A DNA stretch of 24,967 nucleotides from 2-02-FULL-45-10 sp964478235 (GTDB lineage: Bacteria > Patescibacteriota > Patescibacteriia > Magasanikbacterales > GWA2-37-8): positions 1-24,967 of the forward strand of contig CAYZGX010000010.1 in assembly GCA_964478235.1 (NCBI GenBank). Direction: 5' to 3'. Positions 1 through 5,778 of this stretch are shown here, piece after piece. Each line of letters starts with the position of its first letter. The first letter of the stretch is position 1. Under the pieces are notes generated by a model that saw nothing but the letters and a program-made list of their open reading frames with translations, made no database searches and was not told the origin of the DNA. The position numbers were made by a program, and so were the translations under genes.

Positions 1-157
1 TAATTTTTGTTTTACGCGCTTCAATTTCTTTGTTGAGGGCATCGATCTCTGCCTGGTTGCCCCCTACTCCACTCGTTTGTGCCGACGCCACAAAAACTCT
101 TGTAGAAACAAGAGTGGCAACAACGAAAAAAAGTACCAATAAGTGCCGAAACGACAT
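1..157 (-). CDS. Secreted coiled-coil protein, N-terminal fragment (possible M23 peptidase/EnvC-type)
   Basis: Only the first 52 codons lie in the window; the gene runs off the left edge. Residues 1-25 form a clear Sec signal peptide: a short basic start (MSFRH), a hydrophobic core (LLVLFFVVATLV) and a small-residue cleavage site (VASA before Q). After a Gly-rich linker comes a charged stretch (AEIDALNKEIEARKTKI) with heptad-like spacing, the start of a coiled coil. Signal peptide plus immediate coiled coil is the usual opening of EnvC/NlpD-type murein hydrolase activators and M23 peptidases, but the catalytic part is not visible, so that function is inference. The ATG at 157 is chosen because an extended -10 lies only 8 bases upstream, which leaves room for almost no leader; there is no Shine-Dalgarno. 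Confidence 0.72.
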   Translation of the reverse strand, partial: MSFRHLLVLFFVVATLVSTRVFVASAQTSGVGGNQAEIDALNKEIEARKTKI

Positions 158-165
158 ATATCTTT

Positions 166-174
166 AGTATAGCA
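166..174 (-). promoter_or_regulatory. Extended -10 promoter of the 1-157 gene, leaderless
   Basis: On the minus strand this reads TGC-TATACT, an exact extended -10. Transcription should start about 7 bases further on, within a base or two of the ATG at 157, so the mRNA is predicted to be leaderless. The T-run of the gltX terminator ends immediately upstream. No convincing -35 is visible. Confidence 0.65.
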
Positions 175-175
175 T

Positions 176-210
176 AAAAAAACAGGCTGGTCACAAAGAT
201 CAGCCTGTTT
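176..210 (-). terminator. Rho-independent terminator of gltX
   Basis: The arms 180-192 and 198-210 pair over 13 positions (AAACAGGCTG core) with one mismatch or wobble around a 5-base loop. On the minus strand the stem is followed by seven T at 182-176. It lies 12 bases beyond the gltX stop, and its T-run abuts the next gene's extended -10. Confidence 0.85.
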
Positions 211-222
211 AAAGTCGATACT

Positions 223-1701
223 CTACTTTGCCAAAGCGGCATCAAGACGACGAAGAGATTCTTCTTTGCCTAGCACTTCCGCAATCTCGTAAGGACCCGG
301 CGAATTTTGCTGACCAGACAACGAAACGCGTAATGGCCAGAGCACACTCCCGACAGCATAGCCTTTTTCAGCGATAAACGCTCCCACAGCCTTTTCTAGA
401 CCAGCTTTTGACCAATCAGACACCCCAGCGACCACTTCGCGCACTTCTGGCAAGATTTTTGCCACTTCTTCAGGTGTGCCTTTGCGCCACACCAACAATT
501 CTTTGGTAAAATCTGGCTGTTTAAAGACAAACGCCAACGCTGGAACAATCTCAGCTAAAGTGGTAACCCGCTCTTTTTCCAAACTCAGCGCTTTTTCAAG
601 CCATGCACGATACTTCGCGTCCGCAAACGATTCGTGTGTAACGAGTTTTGCTTCAAGCAGCCACGGCAAACACGCCTCGGCAAATGCTCCCGGCGACATC
701 GCTTTGATATATTCTTTATTATACCAATCTAATTTTTCAGTATTAAAGACAGCGCCGGCTTTACTCACCTTTTCAAGACTAAAAGCCGAAGCAAGACCGT
801 CGAGTGAAAAAATTTCTCGTTCATCACCTGGGTTCCAGCCTAAAAAGGCTACAAAGTTCACCAACGCTTCAGCAACATAACCTTTTTTCTCGTAATCAGC
901 CACCGCCACATCGCCTTGTCGTTTACTTAGTTTAGATTTATCTGGATTTAACAGAAGCGACAAGTGCGCGAACTTCGGCATATCCCAGCCAAAGGCTTTG
1001 TAGAGCGCAATATGCTTCGGCACCGAGCTGAGCCACTCTTCACCGCGAATCACATGGGAAATCTCCATCGAATGATCGTCAATCACTGACGCCAAATGAT
1101 ACGTTGGATAGCCGTCGGATTTAAGAGCGACAAAATCTTCTTGTAAATCATTTTTAAATGATACCGAGCCACGAATCAGATCCACCACTTCGGTGGTGCC
1201 GGTTTTTGGCATCACCAAACGAATAACATGACGCTCGCCAGCCTCAACACGCTTCTTAGCCTCAGCCAACGAAATTTTGGCACAAGCTCCATCGTAGCCT
1301 GTTGGCAATTTATTTTTTTCTTGCAACGAACGAAGCTCGATCAATCGCTCGCTCGTACAAAAACAATAATACGCTTTACTTGCTTCAACCAATTCTAAAG
1401 CATACTTTTTATACAGCTCTAACCGTTCAGATTGAATATATGATCCTTTATCGCCAATTTGAGAAACTGTTCCATCACTCCCCATCACAACACCTTCATC
1501 TGGAATAATCCCTGCCCAATAGAGCGACTTCACGATATTACTCGTACCATCTTCCACAAATCGTTCACGATCAGTGTCTTCGATGCGCAACAAAAATTTC
1601 CCACCAGCTTGTTTGGCGATGAGATATGAATACAAAGCGGTACGGAGACCACCCACATGTAAATACCCAGTTGGACTTGGCGCAAAACGAGTACGGATCA
1701 T
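223..1701 (-). CDS. gltX: Glutamyl-tRNA synthetase
   Basis: Class I aminoacyl-tRNA synthetase of 492 aa that charges tRNA-Glu in the cytosol. The N-terminus carries the family signature PSPTGYLHVGG (HIGH-type motif at residues 15-18), and KLSKR at about 257-261 is the KMSKS-type loop. A CFC pair near residues 113-115 sits where many GluRS bind zinc. The C-terminal third is the helical anticodon-binding region. Length is normal for bacterial GluRS. In bacteria that lack GlnRS, GluRS also misacylates tRNA-Gln for GatCAB; whether that applies here cannot be seen. I chose ATG 1701 rather than an in-frame start 24 bases upstream, because MIRTRFAPSP is the conserved beginning and the earlier start would overlap tagA. 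It starts 4 bases after the tagA stop, so the two are probably cotranscribed; there is no SD. Confidence 0.97.
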   Translation of the reverse strand: MIRTRFAPSPTGYLHVGGLRTALYSYLIAKQAGGKFLLRIEDTDRERFVEDGTSNIVKSLYWAGIIPDEGVVMGSDGTVSQIGDKGSYIQSERLELYKKYALELVEASKAYYCFCTSERLIELRSLQEKNKLPTGYDGACAKISLAEAKKRVEAGERHVIRLVMPKTGTTEVVDLIRGSVSFKNDLQEDFVALKSDGYPTYHLASVIDDHSMEISHVIRGEEWLSSVPKHIALYKAFGWDMPKFAHLSLLLNPDKSKLSKRQGDVAVADYEKKGYVAEALVNFVAFLGWNPGDEREIFSLDGLASAFSLEKVSKAGAVFNTEKLDWYNKEYIKAMSPGAFAEACLPWLLEAKLVTHESFADAKYRAWLEKALSLEKERVTTLAEIVPALAFVFKQPDFTKELLVWRKGTPEEVAKILPEVREVVAGVSDWSKAGLEKAVGAFIAEKGYAVGSVLWPLRVSLSGQQNSPGPYEIAEVLGKEESLRRLDAALAK

Positions 1702-1705
1702 AGAG

Positions 1706-2470
1706 TTATTTTTTGGTAACAACAAGATAAGTAAAAACCACTACCGCATTCCAAATTCTCCCCACTCGCCATGGCTGGCGAATGACACGGTACAGCCATT
1801 CTAGCCCGAGTTTACGCAAAAGTAAAGGGGCGCGCGAGACCCGGCCCGAGAGGTAATCAAAGGCTCCCCCGACACCAATCGCCACCCGCACAGACGGCAA
1901 ATGACGAATATTTTCAGCAATCCATTTTTCCTGCTTTCCCATGCCAAAAGCTACCAAAACAATTGCCGGACTGGCCGCTTCTATCGCTCGCAACACTTCA
2001 GCATCTTCCGCTGGATTTTCTGGAAGTAACAGTGGCGCTCCCACCCGATGCGCATTAAAATTTTGTTCGTGGTAACGCGAGCCTTTATGAAAACCAGCAA
2101 TCACTAACTTTGGAAATTGCGCTTGTAGTCGAGTGACCAGCTGTTGCACCACAGCGTCACTCCCCGACCCTAAAAGAAAAATACTTTTCCCGGTCCGCTC
2201 GGCAAGAGCGCAGACATCGAGCATCAAATCAACCCCCGAAATACGAGTCACTTTTTCTGGAGCAAACAATTCCACTCCCCGACCGTCACACACATTCAAA
2301 CTCCCGGCATTGAGCACTTCACGAAACGACTGATCGCGGTAAGCCTTCACCAACATCTCTGGATTAGGAGTAAAGACACTATGATGCCCGCCTGACGCCA
2401 AAAAAAGCTCAATTTGTTGAAGGGCTTCAGGGCGACTAACGGCATCAATTCGAACACCAAGGAGTTGCAT
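1706..2470 (-). CDS. tagA: WecG/TagA/CpsF family glycosyltransferase (GT26)
   Basis: 254 aa. Family members transfer an N-acetylmannosamine-type sugar onto an undecaprenyl-diphosphate-linked acceptor at the inner face of the membrane, an early step in teichoic acid or surface polysaccharide synthesis. Visible signatures are TPNPEM (34-39), DGRGV (62-66, containing the likely catalytic Asp62), AFGMGKQEKW (174-183, equivalent to the usual GxPxQE block), and GVGGAFDYLSG followed by RAP and LEWLYR (199-229). The region around 128-152 is longer than I expect for the family. The basic, aromatic C-terminus is typical of the membrane-contact tail. The start at 2470 follows an extended -10 at 2493-2501 by a short leader without SD. 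It probably heads an operon with gltX. The exact donor sugar cannot be inferred. Confidence 0.93.
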   Translation of the reverse strand: MQLLGVRIDAVSRPEALQQIELFLASGGHHSVFTPNPEMLVKAYRDQSFREVLNAGSLNVCDGRGVELFAPEKVTRISGVDLMLDVCALAERTGKSIFLLGSGSDAVVQQLVTRLQAQFPKLVIAGFHKGSRYHEQNFNAHRVGAPLLLPENPAEDAEVLRAIEAASPAIVLVAFGMGKQEKWIAENIRHLPSVRVAIGVGGAFDYLSGRVSRAPLLLRKLGLEWLYRVIRQPWRVGRIWNAVVVFTYLVVTKK

Positions 2471-2492
2471 ATACAGGGCTTAGAGTGCGCTT

Positions 2493-2501
2493 AGTATAGC
2501 A
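2493..2501 (-). promoter_or_regulatory. Extended -10 promoter of tagA-gltX
   Basis: On the minus strand it reads TGC-TATACT. The predicted start of transcription is near 2486, giving a leader of about 15 bases. Any -35 would fall around 2515-2520, inside the divergent clpB promoter, so the two promoters overlap. No good -35 match is seen. Confidence 0.6.
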
Positions 2502-2504
2502 CAT

Positions 2505-2532
2505 TTGACAGAAAAATAAAGTCTGCTATACT
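2505..2532 (+). promoter_or_regulatory. Consensus sigma-70-type promoter of clpB
   Basis: A perfect -35 TTGACA (2505-2510), a 16-base spacer and TATACT (2527-2532) preceded by TGC (2524-2526) make this one of the strongest promoters in the window. The predicted start near 2539 falls inside the CIRCE-like repeat, the usual layout for HrcA repression. Confidence 0.85.
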
Positions 2533-2536
2533 AACT

Positions 2537-2563
2537 TTATCACTCTACTATTGAGAGTGATAA
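2537..2563 (+). promoter_or_regulatory. CIRCE-like inverted repeat (predicted HrcA operator)
   Basis: Perfect inverted repeat with arms TTATCACTC (2537-2545) and GAGTGATAA (2555-2563) around a 9-base spacer. The classical CIRCE operator is TTAGCACTC-N9-GAGTGCTAA: the arm length and N9 spacer are identical, and each arm differs by one symmetric base. It covers the predicted clpB start of transcription. HrcA repression of a chaperone gene is the obvious reading; hrcA itself is not in the window. Confidence 0.8.
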
Positions 2564-2585
2564 TTCTCCCAAAATTCTATTTTCT

Positions 2586-5258
2586 ATGATGCCCCATAAT
2601 TTTACCAACAAATCTCAAGAAGCTATCCAAAATGCCGCTCGCCTGGCGAACGAAAATGGCCAGCCCCAAGTTGAACTCCCTCATTTGTTCTTGGCATTTT
2701 TGCGCGACCGTGAAGGTCTCATCACTTCTGTCCTCCAGAAGCTCGATGTCGGCATTCCTGAAATTGAAATGGCCGTACAACGCGTTATCAACCGTCTCCC
2801 CAAAGACGAAACCATGTTCCCCTCTTCCACCGGGCAAGTCATGCTCTCCCAAGCGATGATCAACATTTTTCATATTGCTGGGCAAGAAGCCAAAAAAATG
2901 GGTGACGAATATATTAGTGTTGAGCACCTCCTCCTCGCCTATCTGGTTGGCAAAAATCCAATTAACGACATTCTCTCAGCCCACGATGTTCGCTATGACG
3001 AAGTTTTAAAAATGCTTGCTAGCATCCGTGGCTCCCAGCGAGTTGATTCTCCCGAGCCAGAAAGTAAATATAATGTTTTAGAAAAATACGGCAAAAATTT
3101 AACCGAGCTCGCCCGCAAAGAAAAGATTGACCCGGTTATCGGTCGCGACGACGAAGTCCGTCGTGTCATGCAAATCCTCACCCGCCGCACCAAAAATAAT
3201 CCAGTTTTAATCGGCGAACCCGGCACTGGCAAAACTGCCATTGTAGAAGGCTTAGCACAACGCATCGTCAATGGCGATGTACCAGATAGCTTGCGCAACA
3301 AAGAAGTTATCGCTCTTGATATTGGCTCTTTAATCGCCGGTACCAAATTCCGCGGTGAATTTGAAGAACGCCTCAAAGCAGTACTTCGCGAAATCAACAA
3401 CGCCGCTGGCCGAGTCATTTTATTTATCGATGAACTTCATACCATCGTCGGCGCGGGCGGATCTGAGGGTGCTATCGACGCTTCCAATATGTTGAAGCCG
3501 ATGCTAGCCCGAGGCGAACTCCACACCATTGGCGCCACCACGCTCAAAGAATACCAAAAATATATTGAAAAAGACGCTGCGCTCGAGCGTCGCTTCCAAC
3601 AAGTCTATGTCAACGAGCCAACCACCGACGACACTATCGCTATTTTGCGCGGTATCAAAGAAAAATACGAAATTCATCACGGCGTTCGCATCACCGACCC
3701 ATCGATTATTGCTGCCGTCAAATTATCCGAGCGCTATATCACCGACAGATTTCTCCCCGACAAAGCAATCGACCTGATCGACGAAGCGGCCGCCGCTTTG
3801 CGTCTTGAAATTAATTCCATGCCTGAAGAGCTCGACAAGATGAACCGTCGAATGATCAAATTAGAAATTGAAAAAAACGCTCTTCAAAAAGAACAGGATG
3901 ACGAATCCAAAGAGCGCTTGGAAAAAGTAGAGCAAGAATTGGCCAACCTCCAAGAAAACAGCAGCGAGCTCAGCGCCAAGTGGAAAAATGAAAAAGAAAT
4001 TATTACTAAAATCCACACCACCAAAAAAGAAATCGATCGCCTCAAACAAGATGCTGATATCAACGAACGTCGTGGCGAACTTCAAAAAGTCGCCGAGATT
4101 CGCTACGGTCGCATTCCTGCTCTCGAGAAAACACTACGCGAAGAAGAAAAAAAACTAGTTGGTATCCAAAAAGAGCACGGCATCTTGAAAGAAGAAGTTA
4201 AAGAAGAAGATATTGCTTCAGTCGTCGCTCGCTGGACCGGTATTCCAGTCAAAAAAATGCTCCAAACCGAAGGCAGTAAGCTCGCCCAGCTCGAAGACAT
4301 TCTCACCAAGCGGGTTATTGGCCAAGAAGAAGCTATCAAAGCGATCGCCAACGCCATTCGTCGCAGTCGAGCTGGTGTAGCCGAGCCAAATCGCCCAATT
4401 GGTTCATTTATCTTCCTTGGGCCAACCGGTGTTGGCAAGACCGAATTAGCCAAATCACTCGCCGAGTTTATGTTTGACACCGACCAAGCCTTGATTCGTG
4501 TCGACATGAGTGAATACATGGAAAAACACGCTGTCTCCAAAATTATGGGCTCCCCGCCAGGCTACGTGGGCTTTGAAGAAGGCGGACAATTGACCGAGCG
4601 CATTCGTCGTCGCCCCTACGCTGTCATTCTCTTTGATGAAATTGAAAAAGCGCACCCTGATGTCTTTAATATTCTCCTCCAGATTTTAGACGATGGCCAT
4701 ATTACTGACGCCAAGGGTCGCAAAGTCAACTTCAAAAACACTGTCATCATCATGACCAGCAACATCGGCAGTCAGCTCATCTTAAATCTCAAAAAACGTG
4801 GTGAGTTTGGCTTTCAAACCTCCCGCAAAGAAAAAGACGCTGACGCCAACGAAAAAATGGTCAAAGATAAAATCATGGAAGAACTGGCCAACTACTTCAA
4901 ACCAGAATTCTTGAATCGCGTGGACGAAATCACCATGTTCCACTCCCTCTCTGAAAAAGATGTTGAGAAAATCGTCGATCTTCAGCTCGAGCGCATTCAA
5001 AAACGTCTCAGTGAAAAGAAAATCACCCTCATCGTCGATGATAAGGCCAAAAAGTTGCTCGCTGAACAAGGCTACAGCCCCGACTTTGGCGCTCGCCCAC
5101 TCAAACGGGTACTCCAAAATAAATTACTTGACGAATTAGCTCTCCGACTGGTGGAAGGCGTGATTGAAGAAGGTGACACGCTCCATATCACCATTGGCAA
5201 AGACAAAGAAACGCTCAGTATTGAACGGCAAAAAACCAAAGTCAGACAAATGGCTTAA
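2586..5258 (+). CDS. clpB: ClpB-type AAA+ disaggregase
   Basis: 890-aa Hsp100 ATPase; ClpB works with DnaK to pull aggregated proteins apart in the cytosol. Order: Clp N-terminal repeat domain (about 1-145), first AAA+ module with Walker A GEPGTGKT (210-217) and Walker B VILFIDE (277-283), a long charged coiled-coil middle domain (about 412-540), second AAA+ module with Walker A GPTGVGKT (612-619), Walker B VILFDE (680-685) and sensor-2 GARPLKR (835-841). The full-length middle domain separates ClpB from ClpC/ClpA. Oddly, the segment between SNIGS and RPEFLNR-like FKPEFLNR (about 725-778) is longer than in typical ClpB and holds FGF (741-743), resembling the ClpP-docking tripeptide of ClpC. 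ATG 2586 is followed directly by a second ATG at 2589; either may be used, and there is no SD. Its promoter and CIRCE-like operator imply heat-shock control. Confidence 0.93.
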   Translation: MMPHNFTNKSQEAIQNAARLANENGQPQVELPHLFLAFLRDREGLITSVLQKLDVGIPEIEMAVQRVINRLPKDETMFPSSTGQVMLSQAMINIFHIAGQEAKKMGDEYISVEHLLLAYLVGKNPINDILSAHDVRYDEVLKMLASIRGSQRVDSPEPESKYNVLEKYGKNLTELARKEKIDPVIGRDDEVRRVMQILTRRTKNNPVLIGEPGTGKTAIVEGLAQRIVNGDVPDSLRNKEVIALDIGSLIAGTKFRGEFEERLKAVLREINNAAGRVILFIDELHTIVGAGGSEGAIDASNMLKPMLARGELHTIGATTLKEYQKYIEKDAALERRFQQVYVNEPTTDDTIAILRGIKEKYEIHHGVRITDPSIIAAVKLSERYITDRFLPDKAIDLIDEAAAALRLEINSMPEELDKMNRRMIKLEIEKNALQKEQDDESKERLEKVEQELANLQENSSELSAKWKNEKEIITKIHTTKKEIDRLKQDADINERRGELQKVAEIRYGRIPALEKTLREEEKKLVGIQKEHGILKEEVKEEDIASVVARWTGIPVKKMLQTEGSKLAQLEDILTKRVIGQEEAIKAIANAIRRSRAGVAEPNRPIGSFIFLGPTGVGKTELAKSLAEFMFDTDQALIRVDMSEYMEKHAVSKIMGSPPGYVGFEEGGQLTERIRRRPYAVILFDEIEKAHPDVFNILLQILDDGHITDAKGRKVNFKNTVIIMTSNIGSQLILNLKKRGEFGFQTSRKEKDADANEKMVKDKIMEELANYFKPEFLNRVDEITMFHSLSEKDVEKIVDLQLERIQKRLSEKKITLIVDDKAKKLLAEQGYSPDFGARPLKRVLQNKLLDELALRLVEGVIEEGDTLHITIGKDKETLSIERQKTKVRQMA

Positions 5259-5274
5259 TCGGCCACAAACAAAC

Positions 5275-5303
5275 ATCCCCCGACTATACATCGAGGGATT
5301 TTT
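5275..5303. terminator. Terminator between clpB and the convergent small gene
   Basis: The arms 5275-5283 (ATCCCCCGA) and 5291-5299 (TCGAGGGAT) pair with one mismatch, followed by T5 on the plus strand. On the minus strand the stem is followed by a TGTTTGTTTG tract, so it may also stop transcription from the 5397-5654 gene. The rest of 5304-5396 holds only AT-rich sequence with no gene. Confidence 0.65.
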
Positions 5304-5396
5304 GTATATAACTATTTTTAGTTTTTGACTCAAAACAATTACATGGAGACGGGCGTGAAAGCTATTTGTCCGCTCCACGCTTATACGCGAGATCCG

Positions 5397-5654
5397 TCAC
5401 TCCTCGCCCTCCAAATCTTTTCGCCCTCGTTCCACCCTGACCATCACTTCAAACTTCAGCGAATTGAGCGTCTCTTCAATCTCACTCAATCGCTCTTGGT
5501 ACACTTCCAGATCGTCATACTCCATTGGTCGAGACTTCATCTTGTCATATTCCACCGACAGCTTGCCAACTTCGCTAAAAATCTGAGCAATCGTCCATTG
5601 ACGATACGGTCGTACGACAGCAGGTGAAGTTACTGGACCATCTGCTTTTTCCAT
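5397..5654 (-). CDS. Small coiled-coil protein, unknown function
   Basis: 85 aa; I do not recognise a family. It has no signal peptide or membrane segment. Residues about 20-75 are highly charged and predicted helical, with repeated Leu/Ile/Val at heptad-like spacing (for example LEVYQERLSEIEETLNSLKFEV), so a coiled-coil dimer or a small structural or regulatory protein is plausible. I start it at ATG 5654 because a GGAGG Shine-Dalgarno (5661-5665) sits 6 bases upstream; a start at 5672 would put that SD inside the gene. The leader contains a GC-rich hairpin (pairing CCCC with GGGG around 5700-5717 on the opposite strand). It is convergent with clpB and divergent from the cell-wall enzyme gene at 5779. 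Confidence 0.7.
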   Translation of the reverse strand: MEKADGPVTSPAVVRPYRQWTIAQIFSEVGKLSVEYDKMKSRPMEYDDLEVYQERLSEIEETLNSLKFEVMVRVERGRKDLEGEE

Positions 5655-5660
5655 GTGCAC

Positions 5661-5665
5661 CCTCC
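5661..5665 (-). promoter_or_regulatory. Shine-Dalgarno fixing the start at 5654
   Basis: GGAGG on the minus strand with 6-base spacing to ATG 5654. This decides between two in-frame ATGs. Such sites are absent from the neighbouring core genes. Confidence 0.75.
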
Positions 5666-5715
5666 GGGGCAAGTGGTAGTTGCGTCACAAAAAGACTCCC
5701 CTAGCCTAGCGCAGG

Positions 5716-5721
5716 GGTATA
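5716..5721 (-). promoter_or_regulatory. Possible -10 for the 5397-5654 gene
   Basis: TATACC on the minus strand, preceded by AGC. The predicted RNA would begin just before a CCCC/GGGG hairpin. The -35 position is AT-rich without a good match and overlaps the divergent promoter at 5744-5752. This is a weak call. Confidence 0.35.
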
Positions 5722-5743
5722 GCTTTGTAAAGTGGAGAAAATT

Positions 5744-5752
5744 TGCTATACT
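5744..5752 (+). promoter_or_regulatory. Extended -10 promoter of the cell-wall enzyme gene
   Basis: TGC-TATACT, identical to the motifs upstream of clpB, tagA and the 1-157 gene. The predicted start is near 5759, a leader of about 20 bases without SD before ATG 5779. It may drive the whole run to 13496, since no terminator is seen before then. Confidence 0.65.
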
Positions 5753-5778
5753 GACTAAACGTCTGAATAGCCTTGCTT

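Noticed and set aside
2586..5258. Calling the Hsp100 gene clpC
   Set aside because: The middle domain is about 130 residues, as in ClpB; ClpC has a much shorter one. The FGF loop alone is not enough to change the call.
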